A model generated the notes under the pieces. The model saw only the letters and a program-made list of their open reading frames with translations, was not told the origin of the DNA and did not search any database. Positions 1-6,689 of a DNA stretch of 9,460 nucleotides are shown here, one piece after another. The DNA comes from Lentisphaeria bacterium (GTDB taxonomy: Bacteria; Verrucomicrobiota; Lentisphaeria; Victivallales; UBA1829), in the NCBI GenBank assembly GCA_017623265.1, contig JAGAPM010000158.1:1-9460 (forward strand), written 5' to 3'. Both the position numbers and the translations under genes were made by a program. Positions within the stretch are counted from its first letter, which is position 1. Every line of letters begins with the position of its first letter.

Positions 1-512
1 ACATAGTAGGAATAGCACGCATCATCGGCAAGGTTTTTCGCTTCATCAGCTTTACTCGCAGAATCAGAAGATACACCGGCTTTTGCTGCTTCCTCATAAA
101 GCTTTTTTGCCTGCTGAAGTTTGGATTCAGCAGCAAGCACACCAAAAGCGGCATGAGTTTCTTTGAAACGCTTTTCCACGCTCTGGTAATACAAGATTGC
201 TTCGCGGTCGCCTTTCAGTTCTACAATTTTCGTTTTCAGCTTCTGCTCAATGGATTTCAGTTTTGCAAAAGCGGCAGGGAAATCAACCGTTTTGCCTTCT
301 TCCACTTTTGCCATGTTTTCAACATCTGTCAGATCCTTCAGAATTTCCTGAAATTCTTTGGAGCGGGCCTTGACTTCCTTCTGAACCGAAATCTGCACTG
401 GACTTTTTTCTGCAGCAGTCACCGGATCAGTGATCGCAAAGCAGACAACCGCCAGAACAGGCATCCCGACTTTCAGGGGAGTCAGAAGAAAGTTTGAACA
501 GCTTTTCTTCAT
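1..512 (-). CDS. Pilus-like system protein, N-terminal part; probable Amuc_1098-type (PilQ-like) outer-membrane secretin
   Basis: Partial gene: the start is inside the window and the 3' end runs off the left edge after about 170 codons. The ATG at 512-510 has an AAGGA 7 nt upstream. Residues 1-34 look like a signal peptide with a basic start (MKKS) and a hydrophobic stretch (VGMPVLAVVCFAI) ending near TAA, so the protein is probably exported. Residues 35-170 are rich in Lys, Glu, Ala and Gln and predicted helical/coiled coil (for example KARSKEFQEILKDL and ESKLQQAKKLYEEAAKA), perhaps TPR-like. No secretin domain is visible; it would lie in the missing C-terminal part. The PilQ-like call comes from position: it is the last of five genes in the order known from Akkermansia Amuc_1102 to Amuc_1098, whose last member is a type II/III secretin. 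If the position is misleading, it could be a periplasmic coiled-coil or TPR protein. The signal peptide is fairly certain; the secretin identity is inferred. Confidence 0.6.
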   Translation of the reverse strand, partial: MKKSCSNFLLTPLKVGMPVLAVVCFAITDPVTAAEKSPVQISVQKEVKARSKEFQEILKDLTDVENMAKVEEGKTVDFPAAFAKLKSIEQKLKTKIVELKGDREAILYYQSVEKRFKETHAAFGVLAAESKLQQAKKLYEEAAKAGVSSDSASKADEAKNLADDACYSYY

Positions 513-527
513 AATTGCATCCTTAAG

Positions 528-548
528 TTATGTTTTATGTTTTATGTT
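528..548. repeat. Three perfect tandem copies of a 7-bp unit (TTATGTT)
   Basis: TTATGTT occurs three times head to tail with no mismatch (528-534, 535-541, 542-548). On the coding strand it reads AACATAA x3. It lies in the 63-nt gap between the Amuc_1099-like gene and the next gene, about 15 nt upstream of that gene's ATG. Upstream on the minus strand there are loose promoter-like hexamers: TTGTAA, 16 nt, TAACAT; and TTGAAA, 16 nt, TAAAAC. The repeat supplies the A/T-rich -10-like part. It may be a slippage-prone leader or part of a weak internal promoter; neither role can be shown from sequence. Confidence 0.6.
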
Positions 549-575
549 ATTTGTTTCAAATCCAGTTACAAAAGA

Positions 576-1865
576 TCAGGAAGCAGTATCGCCGGCCTTA
601 TCTCCTTCCGCCGGAGCGGGAAGCGCCACCTTGAATTCAGCACCTTTACCATCTTTGAGAATCAGAACCGTTTCAGCACCTGTTCCAAGAATGGCGGAGG
701 CGGTATATTCTTCCTCACCGAACTCTTCACTGCCAAGAGTAATCTTCTCACCGATACGCACATTGTAGTTCTTCTGATCAACCGTATTGAGCAGGAACAC
801 ACGCAGATGTCCTGTAATGATCGGCTGATTCTTATAGCACTTGAAGCGCAGAGCCGGATCCGTCACGGAAACAATTTCCGCCACGGGAACTTTCACTTTC
901 TTCACATTGCCGTTCTTGGCCTGAACAGACATTTCTTCCGTATCGATCTTATCGAGTTTGAAGCCAATGGACGGCACAAAGCCCTTCGGATCGGAAGTTG
1001 CACGCTTACGATACAGGATTTCCGTCCCGACCTTACAGGTTTCCATACGGCGGGTCTTTCCATTGCTTGTATAGCGGAACTTACCGCGGTCAGCACCGAT
1101 CTTATCCTCAAAACGGATGTTGGAGATTTCGCTGCGCAGTTTGCTGTCCAGGAATTCTTCAAATGCCACATCTGCAACCGTTTTTTCGCTGTTCAGTACG
1201 AGTTTGGTCACATAAGCAGGATGGCTCTTGGGGTCACAGGGATGTGTACCGGCAAGGTATTCCTCCTTATCATCGAAACCGTCCTTATCGTTATCGCCGA
1301 TGGGGGCCGGTTCATCACCGTTCGCTTCAACAAAAATCTTGTGAAGTTCTTCCCAGGTATCCGGAATCCCGTTGCGGTTGATGTCATTGTCACTGACCGG
1401 TTTGCTCTGGTCAACGACATCCGCATCCGCCTTTTTCGGGGCATCCAGAGTCACATGGCAGAAAATGCACTTTCCTTTTTCCTCGGAGCCGATGGGTGGG
1501 AAAGAGCTGATCGGGGTCAGGTGAATATCATTTGCATTTTTGCAGAGTGCCATTTTAACGGGGATCATCATATCGACCTGCGCTGCATTTTTATCGTTGG
1601 TAAAAGGATTTTTTCCTTCCCAAAGTCCATGCCAGCTCAGATTATTTTTGTCAAAGAGGGCTTCTCTGCTGAATTCTTTTGCATTGTAATCTGTTTTCAC
1701 AAAGTCCGCAGGCGGTTCCTTCGCATTGACAATGTCATCGACCTTTTTTCCCTGGGACTTCTGCACGACCGAAAGCTGCAGATAGAGCAGTCCGGAGAAA
1801 AGCAGCAGCAGTGCCGCAAGGATCACTTTTTCATAATGTTTATGAACGAATGTATTGGAAGCCAT
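576..1865 (-). CDS. Amuc_1099-family-like pilus-system membrane protein with calcium-loop motifs
   Basis: About 429 aa, anchored by one N-terminal membrane segment (about residues 13-34, VILAALLLLFSGLLYLQL), with the rest probably periplasmic. Two Asp-rich loops, DNDINRNGIPD (159-169) and DNDKDGFDD (191-199), followed by an EEYLAGTHP-CDP stretch, resemble the thrombospondin type 3/EF-hand-like calcium repeats common in PVC bacteria. A CIFC pair (133-136) plus Cys 108 and Cys 210 could form disulfides or bind metal. The C-terminal half looks beta-rich and ends in an Ala/Gly/Asp tail. It follows the PilO-like gene by 11 nt. The ATG at 1865 was chosen because GAGG lies 9 nt upstream and overlaps the previous stop codon, suggesting coupled translation; the in-frame ATG at 1871 would leave only 3 nt. 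The family name comes from position in the Amuc_110x-like order; biochemical function is unknown. Confidence 0.7.
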   Translation of the reverse strand: MASNTFVHKHYEKVILAALLLLFSGLLYLQLSVVQKSQGKKVDDIVNAKEPPADFVKTDYNAKEFSREALFDKNNLSWHGLWEGKNPFTNDKNAAQVDMMIPVKMALCKNANDIHLTPISSFPPIGSEEKGKCIFCHVTLDAPKKADADVVDQSKPVSDNDINRNGIPDTWEELHKIFVEANGDEPAPIGDNDKDGFDDKEEYLAGTHPCDPKSHPAYVTKLVLNSEKTVADVAFEEFLDSKLRSEISNIRFEDKIGADRGKFRYTSNGKTRRMETCKVGTEILYRKRATSDPKGFVPSIGFKLDKIDTEEMSVQAKNGNVKKVKVPVAEIVSVTDPALRFKCYKNQPIITGHLRVFLLNTVDQKNYNVRIGEKITLGSEEFGEEEYTASAILGTGAETVLILKDGKGAEFKVALPAPAEGDKAGDTAS

Positions 1866-1876
1866 GGTCATTTACC

Positions 1877-3235
1877 TCATTTCTTTGCGTTCGTGATCTG
1901 GTCGCCGGTAAAGACGATGTAGTTGATATGGAAAACGGCATAGACTTCATCATTGACACCGATCAGGGCAGCGCCCCAGTTGTCATTGATAATATCCTTA
2001 TTCTTCTGAGCCTGCATCGCCTGTTCTTCAGAGTTGGAGCCATCAGCAGTCGTCGAAGTCAACAGTTTCACATAGCTCATTGTATTGGCGATTTCCTTGC
2101 TGTGTTCGCTCTTGGAATCTTTCAGTTCAGCGGCGTTATCACAGCTGAGGTTCAGGTAAGTCACCAGATAAACGCGATTGTTCTTGTACTCCTGATGAAG
2201 TCTGTTCGCAAAGTCACGGATCTGGGGAAGAGACCCGCGCACTTCCACTTCCGTGCTGAAGGTGCTGTAGCCGTTATCTTCCGCATCCGGCAGATAGCTG
2301 CCCTTACGATAGAGAGACACCAGCTTCACACCGGAATCCTTCATATTTTGGATCAGGTTTTCGTAGATCTGGATGCGGGTCATGATGTACGGAATATTTT
2401 TATTGCTAATCTTATTGAGAGCAGCTTCACCGGCATCTTCATCATCCCCGGAGAAACCGCGGCGACCGGTAAAGAAGGTCGTAATCCGCGTCTCATTGTT
2501 ATCCATTTCCATATTGGCGAAAGGAATTTCCTTACCGGCAACAAGTCCCAAAGCATACTTGGAGAAATAAGGAGCAAATTTCAAAGCATTTTCAAAGGAG
2601 CGGGGCAACCCGAGCGCCTGCAGGAACACAGCGATCTGAGCGGAATATTCATCCTTTGCATGATTGAGATCTTCCAGCGTCACCTTGCCGGCTTCTGCGA
2701 GAAACGCAGCAAATGCTTTCTTGTAAGCTGCTTTATCCTGTTCATTGGCGGAAGCAAGGATTTCGTCTTCGATGGCTGCATAAAGTTTTTTCAGATCATC
2801 CTGACCGGGATTTTCCGGTTTGAAATCTTTCCCCATATCCTGAACTTTATCGGCAAGGATATCATGGAGAGACTTCAGAGTCATTTCTCCGGCGACCTTC
2901 TTGAAATCATCGGAAACCGCTTCCTTGCGGAGCGTTTCAATAAACACATTCACTGCGGAATCCAGGAAGCACCCGAACACACGCTGCTGTTCTTTTGTCT
3001 TCTGCTCCAAGGCTGCTGCATCTTCTTTGATCCGCACAGCGTTCTCTTTCACGACACGGGGATTCGTCTGTGCAGTGATCGCATTGATTTGACCGTTGAT
3101 CGTATCAATACTGAGCATTTTTTCATTAATGGTCTGGTACTGCATCACAACCATGAAGATCAGGACCAGAGCGATCAGGGCAGTTGCGCCAAGGACCACC
3201 ACAAGGGGCATATTCTTTTTGATAAATTCTGACAT
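1877..3235 (-). CDS. Amuc_1100-family-like (PilO-like) pilus-associated membrane protein
   Basis: 452 aa. A short cytoplasmic start (MSEFIKKNMP) is followed by one membrane helix (about 9-31) and a long coiled-coil/helical region (about 32-200). The C-terminal part (about 280-450) has alternating helices and strands, with a segment around 328-358 (EVEVRGSLPQIRDFANRLHQ, then NRVYLV) that resembles the ferredoxin-like fold of PilO. Such proteins sit in the inner membrane and bridge PilM/PilN to the outer-membrane secretin. Akkermansia Amuc_1100 is, from memory, 317 aa, so this version is clearly longer; extra helical sequence lies around 90-235. The ATG at 3235 has a strong AAGGAGAG about 7 nt upstream. 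The gene follows the PilM-like gene by 21 nt and precedes the Amuc_1099-like gene by 11 nt. Topology and PilO-like architecture are well supported; the exact family is inferred from order. Confidence 0.72.
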   Translation of the reverse strand: MSEFIKKNMPLVVVLGATALIALVLIFMVVMQYQTINEKMLSIDTINGQINAITAQTNPRVVKENAVRIKEDAAALEQKTKEQQRVFGCFLDSAVNVFIETLRKEAVSDDFKKVAGEMTLKSLHDILADKVQDMGKDFKPENPGQDDLKKLYAAIEDEILASANEQDKAAYKKAFAAFLAEAGKVTLEDLNHAKDEYSAQIAVFLQALGLPRSFENALKFAPYFSKYALGLVAGKEIPFANMEMDNNETRITTFFTGRRGFSGDDEDAGEAALNKISNKNIPYIMTRIQIYENLIQNMKDSGVKLVSLYRKGSYLPDAEDNGYSTFSTEVEVRGSLPQIRDFANRLHQEYKNNRVYLVTYLNLSCDNAAELKDSKSEHSKEIANTMSYVKLLTSTTADGSNSEEQAMQAQKNKDIINDNWGAALIGVNDEVYAVFHINYIVFTGDQITNAKK

Positions 3236-3256
3236 TGTATTTCTCTCCTTGGTGTA

Positions 3257-5014
3257 TTATTTCACAACCGGCCAGCAAATAGTGAATGCGGAAAGGTTGA
3301 TTCCGGGGACAACATCGTTCTTATAATAGTCGTTCATCGTCCCGGTGGTCAGACGGTATTCTTTATTCAGCACGCCTTCTACAAACTTGCCGAGCATGGT
3401 ACTGTGTTCACCGGCTCCGGTCTTACCGGAAACAATATATCCTTTGAAGCTCAACCAGGTATCCGCAATCTTTTCTTCTTTTTTCTTTTCGGTACGGGAG
3501 AAGCGTTTTTCCTTTTCCTTCAGAGAAAATTCCGGATTGCCGGAGTAGACCACATTGGTAAACCAGAGCTGTTCGTTCAGAGTTTCGTTTCTGCTGGCAG
3601 CATCTTCAAAATATTCTTTCACATAACCTTTCTGGATCACATCCAGAGCCGTAAGGAATTGATTCCGCTGTTTCAGAAGACGATCCGAAATATAATCGTG
3701 CTTTGCCGCACTTGCTTTCTGACTTCTCTTGGCTGCTTCAACACTGCGTTTCACCGCCTGTTTTTCCGTCAGTTTCTGTTCCATGCGATTTTCTTTGATC
3801 TGCAGTTCATCCACCTGCTGTCCCAGAGACCAGAGAGAAATCAGGAGATAGACCAGAACCACAGCAGCGGATGCATAAATATAAGGCAGCTTCTGACGCA
3901 TGCGCGCCTGGCGCTTCACTGATTCCGGAACAAGAGCGATCTCAACCGGAGTGGAGCGGAAGCTGCGCATGGCAAGACCAATCGTTTCGCCGCAGAGGTG
4001 AGCCTGTTCCTGCAACATTTCCTGATTCATATCCGGGCTGAGGTTGATCACCTGGAAGGCATTGAAGTAATCAACGGGGATCCGCAGTTTTTCAACGAAG
4101 AAACGGGGCGTAAACGCCATCACAGAACTGCCGCCCGCAAGATACATCTTCTCGGGTTTTCTGCCGTGCTGGGAGGCTCGATAAACGTTGATGGAGCGGT
4201 TGATTTCGCCATGCAGACGGGTCATCACATTGCGGATGATCTTGGAAACCGTTGCCGCAACATCGGATTCCGGTTCTTCGTATGCACCGCCGAGCGCAAC
4301 AAATCCGTGACGGCGTTTGATCTCATCAGCATCTGCAAAAGACATATTGAATTCTTTGGCAATCTGCTGCGTGATCGTATTGCCGGCAACCGGGATCGTA
4401 CGGATGAAGAAGCGGGGACCGTCCAGGAAGATCAGTGTGGAAGATTTGCCGCCGATATTCAGGATCAATTCGCACTGGGAATCACCGATCCCGTTTGCGC
4501 GGGCGGAGTTGTAAAGAGCAGTGGGGGAAACTTCAATAGAGACGATCTTCTTGCCGGCTTCCAGCAGAGCATCCCGAATCGCAAGAACTTCCTCATTTTT
4601 GACGCTGACCAGCATGGCATCGATCTCATCACCGCCATCCATATCTTCGATCAGCTGATAATCCCATGCCACTTCGTTCAGCGGATAGGGAATACGGGAT
4701 TCCGCTTCGTAAGTGACCAGTTCCCGGATCTTTTCCGGATCCGTGGTCATTGCGGGAATCTTGATGAACGGGATCAGTGCATCCTGTCCGGTAATTGCAA
4801 CAAATGCTTTTTTTGCCTTGAAATCATTATTGGAGAGCATTTCCTTCAGGGCATAGATCATTGCTTCCTGTGCGGTTGCCTCATCGGAATCATTTGTGTA
4901 CTCAGAATACACAAAACTTTCCATTTCGATGTTCTCTGAAGTACAAGAGAACTCAGACATCTTGATGCTGTCAGCACCGATATCAATACAGAGAATTCTT
5001 TCCTGTCCTGCCAT
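3257..5014 (-). CDS. pilM: PilM-like pilus assembly protein (Amuc_1101 type) with fused membrane/PilN-like C-terminus
   Basis: 585 aa. Residues 1-365 are an actin-like ATPase-fold PilM domain: phosphate-1 motif DIGADSIKMS (11-20), the PilM hallmark EAESRIPYPLNEVAWDYQ (103-120), a second phosphate motif LNIGGKSSTLIF (185-196) and the adenosine motif LAGGSSVM (292-299). PilM is normally a soluble cytoplasmic protein that binds the N-terminal tail of PilN. Here the chain continues through a membrane helix (about 378-398, YIYASAAVVLVYLLISLW), a coiled coil (about 400-450) and a Lys/Glu-rich, then mixed alpha/beta tail to residue 585. That layout fits a PilM-PilN fusion, with the tail in the periplasm. 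The ATG at 5014 has AGGAG 9 nt upstream, inside the end of the previous gene, which stops 5 nt before; translation is probably coupled. The PilM domain is secure; calling the tail PilN-like is an inference from topology. Confidence 0.88.
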   Translation of the reverse strand: MAGQERILCIDIGADSIKMSEFSCTSENIEMESFVYSEYTNDSDEATAQEAMIYALKEMLSNNDFKAKKAFVAITGQDALIPFIKIPAMTTDPEKIRELVTYEAESRIPYPLNEVAWDYQLIEDMDGGDEIDAMLVSVKNEEVLAIRDALLEAGKKIVSIEVSPTALYNSARANGIGDSQCELILNIGGKSSTLIFLDGPRFFIRTIPVAGNTITQQIAKEFNMSFADADEIKRRHGFVALGGAYEEPESDVAATVSKIIRNVMTRLHGEINRSINVYRASQHGRKPEKMYLAGGSSVMAFTPRFFVEKLRIPVDYFNAFQVINLSPDMNQEMLQEQAHLCGETIGLAMRSFRSTPVEIALVPESVKRQARMRQKLPYIYASAAVVLVYLLISLWSLGQQVDELQIKENRMEQKLTEKQAVKRSVEAAKRSQKASAAKHDYISDRLLKQRNQFLTALDVIQKGYVKEYFEDAASRNETLNEQLWFTNVVYSGNPEFSLKEKEKRFSRTEKKKEEKIADTWLSFKGYIVSGKTGAGEHSTMLGKFVEGVLNKEYRLTTGTMNDYYKNDVVPGINLSAFTICWPVVK

Positions 5015-5019
5015 GCTTC

Positions 5020-5871
5020 TTATCTCCTGGCTGCTTGCTTTTTCGTGTGTTCCTGACGTTCATAATCAACCCATTCCCACGGGCTGTCCGAACTGGAAAG
5101 CACGGTATCGAACAATTCAAAGTAGCTGCGGTTGTTAGCGTCATAATCTTTAAAGCGGGCAAGAGTAGAGGCTGTATCATCCGCCTTCAACTTGCCACCG
5201 ACCTTCTCCTTAGCATAAGAAACAAATTCTTTACCGGCAGGTTTGACTCCCTGAACAGCGGCACCACCGGCGCCATCGATCGTCACGCGGACCGGAATAC
5301 CGGAAAGGATCTTTTCCAGATTCTTCGGCGGTTCTGACATGCCGACAAAATAGCGGGAAACCGTTGCCGGAGAAAGATAGAAACGCACCACATGGTAAAC
5401 ATAATCGCCTTTTTCAGCAACGATAAATCCCGGAGGAACAGCGAGACCGCTGACATTTGCGACCGGTTCGAGCGTAAAATCACCGGAGAGGACAGCCCAT
5501 TCACGCCGTCCTCTGGGGCCCACTACAGGACTCATCAATTCAACCTTGACCTGCAGATTATCCAGCCACGGAGTACCGATCTTCGTGTTTGTTTTGAAAG
5601 GAACAGTGATTTCCAGCCACGGACGGGCATATTTCAGTTCCGGCGCATCTTTCCCTTTGGAAAGCTCATAACGCGGAACGGATTTGGTAGAAACCGTGAT
5701 CATTCCGGGAATATCTTTCGCAATTTCCCCAGACTCACCATTACCGGATTTCGAGTCAAGAACCTGAACAAGTGATGCGCCACTGCGCCCGCTGCTTTTT
5801 TGTGCTTGAAGCATGGAAGCACAGCACAACAGCAGAACGGTCATAACACCTACTGCAATTCTGTTTTTCAT
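5020..5871 (-). CDS. Amuc_1102-family-like pilus-system exported protein
   Basis: 283 aa and the first gene of the pilus-like operon. It has a clear signal peptide: MKNR, a hydrophobic core (VGVMTVLLLCCASML) and a probable cleavage site after LQA at residue 23. There is no second membrane segment, so it should be periplasmic or surface-exposed. The mature part begins with a Ser/Gly-rich linker (24-50), followed by a beta-rich region of alternating hydrophobic strands (WLEITVPFKTNTKIG at 85-99; LQVKVELMSP; YVYHVVRFYLSP at 157-168). The C-terminal part (about 215-283) is charged and helical, ending KKQAARR. No enzyme motif is visible. A GAGGAG lies 7 nt upstream of the ATG at 5871. The family assignment rests on position before the PilM-like gene, signal peptide and size, not on a diagnostic motif; a general secreted beta-sandwich protein is the alternative. 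Confidence 0.65.
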   Translation of the reverse strand: MKNRIAVGVMTVLLLCCASMLQAQKSSGRSGASLVQVLDSKSGNGESGEIAKDIPGMITVSTKSVPRYELSKGKDAPELKYARPWLEITVPFKTNTKIGTPWLDNLQVKVELMSPVVGPRGRREWAVLSGDFTLEPVANVSGLAVPPGFIVAEKGDYVYHVVRFYLSPATVSRYFVGMSEPPKNLEKILSGIPVRVTIDGAGGAAVQGVKPAGKEFVSYAKEKVGGKLKADDTASTLARFKDYDANNRSYFELFDTVLSSSDSPWEWVDYERQEHTKKQAARR

Positions 5872-5976
5872 TATCTGCTCCTCTATCTGTTATTTTTATG
5901 TTATCCTTCAGTCATGACCAAAAATACAATGTCTTTTCCATACTTTCAAGCAAAATCTTCTGCAAAAACAAAAGAA

Positions 5977-6005
5977 ATTATAATTTTTTTTGAAAAAAAC
6001 GGAAA
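5977..6005 (-). promoter_or_regulatory. Candidate promoter for the pilus-like operon
   Basis: On the minus strand a perfect TATAAT box (5977-5982) sits in the 180-nt gap upstream of the first pilus gene. Seventeen bases further upstream is TTTCCG, a poor -35 match. The spacer is a T7-C-A8 tract that could bend the DNA. A start near 5970 would give a leader of about 100 nt. Other weak hexamer pairs exist nearer the gene (TTGCAG, 17 nt, TATGGA), so this is only the best-looking candidate. Confidence 0.3.
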
Positions 6006-6051
6006 ATTTTTGTTATTTTTCACAAAAAGCTGTAAGATTCCATTCTTTTTT

Positions 6052-6459
6052 TTATTTCTTTTCCACAGCGCCGGCAGCGGGGATCTCCGCTTTCACATCC
6101 GTCACGGGCTGTTCCGGGAGGGCTACTTCGATTTTCTTAACTTCTTCAGCGGCTGCTGCCGGTGCAGGCTGGACCTCTTCTGTATCAGATTCCGCATCAC
6201 CCATCAGAGAATCGGGGCTGGAGTGGGCGGAAATAACCGTCAGGGCGAGTGTCAGCGCAAAAAAGATTGCGATCAGCCACACTGTCAACTTGGAAACATG
6301 ATCCAGAGCATGGGCACCGAACACATTTTCACCGGCACCGCCGAAAGCTGCGCCAAGTCCGCCACTCTTGGAAGGCTGAATCAGGATCAGGATCACCAGA
6401 ACGAACGCAATAATAACGATCAATGCGTAAATGATGACATTCAGGACAGAAAGAAACAT
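6052..6459 (-). CDS. secG: Preprotein translocase subunit SecG
   Basis: 135 aa. SecG is the small inner-membrane subunit of the SecYEG channel and helps SecA-driven export. It has two membrane helices (about 4-27 and 56-77) joined by the conserved cytoplasmic loop QPSKSGGLGAAFGG (28-41), a reliable SecG signature. After the second helix comes a tail of about 57 residues, acidic and Ala/Pro/Glu-rich (EEVQPAPAAAAEEVKK), which makes it longer than the 110-aa E. coli protein. The ATG at 6459 has GGAG 6 nt upstream. The gene lies downstream of tpiA, separated by a terminator and with its own promoter candidate. The pgk-tpiA-secG order occurs in other bacteria. No convincing terminator hairpin was found after its stop codon, so read-through into the pilus operon is possible. 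Confidence 0.95.
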   Translation of the reverse strand: MFLSVLNVIIYALIVIIAFVLVILILIQPSKSGGLGAAFGGAGENVFGAHALDHVSKLTVWLIAIFFALTLALTVISAHSSPDSLMGDAESDTEEVQPAPAAAAEEVKKIEVALPEQPVTDVKAEIPAAGAVEKK

Positions 6460-6513
6460 TTTTTTCTCCGTTGTTACTATCTTTAATATTTTTCATTCAT
6501 TCAAAAGCCGGGT

Positions 6514-6537
6514 CCGTATTTTCACAAGAAAACACGG
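6514..6537 (-). promoter_or_regulatory. 5'-leader hairpin of the secG mRNA
   Basis: On the minus strand CCGTGTTTTC, a TTGT loop and GAAAATACGG form a 10-bp stem. All pairs are Watson-Crick except one G-U wobble. On the plus strand the same position would be an A-C mismatch, so the perfect stem exists only in RNA read in the secG direction. It lies about 4 nt from the predicted transcription start and about 55 nt before the ATG. There is no U run after it, so it is not a standard terminator; a 5' stabilising stem or control element is possible. Confidence 0.5.
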
Positions 6538-6547
6538 CAGTCGGTTA

Positions 6548-6575
6548 CATATAGCACAGATTACGCCGTTTTCAA
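6548..6575 (-). promoter_or_regulatory. Predicted sigma-70-type promoter of secG
   Basis: Minus-strand TTGAAA (6570-6575), a 16-bp spacer and TATATG (6548-6553), with TGC directly before the -10 box (extended -10). The predicted start is near 6541, giving a leader of about 80 nt. It lies just after the tpiA terminator, so secG would be expressed separately from tpiA. Confidence 0.5.
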
Positions 6576-6627
6576 GACCGCAAACAAAAAAAGATGAAAA
6601 AAGATGTAATTCTTAATAGTATATTGA

Positions 6628-6663
6628 TAAAAAAAGACCGGCAGAGCGTACCCTGCCGGTCTT
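6628..6663 (-). terminator. Rho-independent terminator of tpiA
   Basis: On the minus strand AAGACCGGCAG, an 8-nt loop and CTGCCGGTCTT form a perfect 11-bp stem (arms 6653-6663 and 6634-6644). A run of seven Ts follows, two of them in the stem. It begins 27 nt after the tpiA stop codon. This is the only strong intrinsic terminator in the window. Confidence 0.92.
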
Positions 6664-6689
6664 GATCGATCGTTCCGGTTAACGATAGA

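Noticed and set aside
1866..1871. Upstream ATG at 1871 as start of the Amuc_1099-like gene
   Set aside because: The GAGG would be only 3 nt away; from the ATG at 1865 it is 9 nt away.
537..4939. Long plus-strand reading frames opposite the pilus genes (537-1922, 1811-3232, 3998-4939)
   Set aside because: Each is codon-aligned with the minus-strand gene, so it stays open simply because the real gene avoids TTA, CTA and TCA codons. The proteins are Phe/Ile/His/Arg-rich and match no family, while the minus frames have motifs and ribosome binding sites.
6000..6051. Possible terminator after secG
   Set aside because: Only 4-5-bp A/T stems can be formed, without a GC-rich arm, so it is not convincing.
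6661..6672. GATCGATC palindrome just after the tpiA stop codon
   Set aside because: Short, common in sequence of this composition, no partner site nearby.
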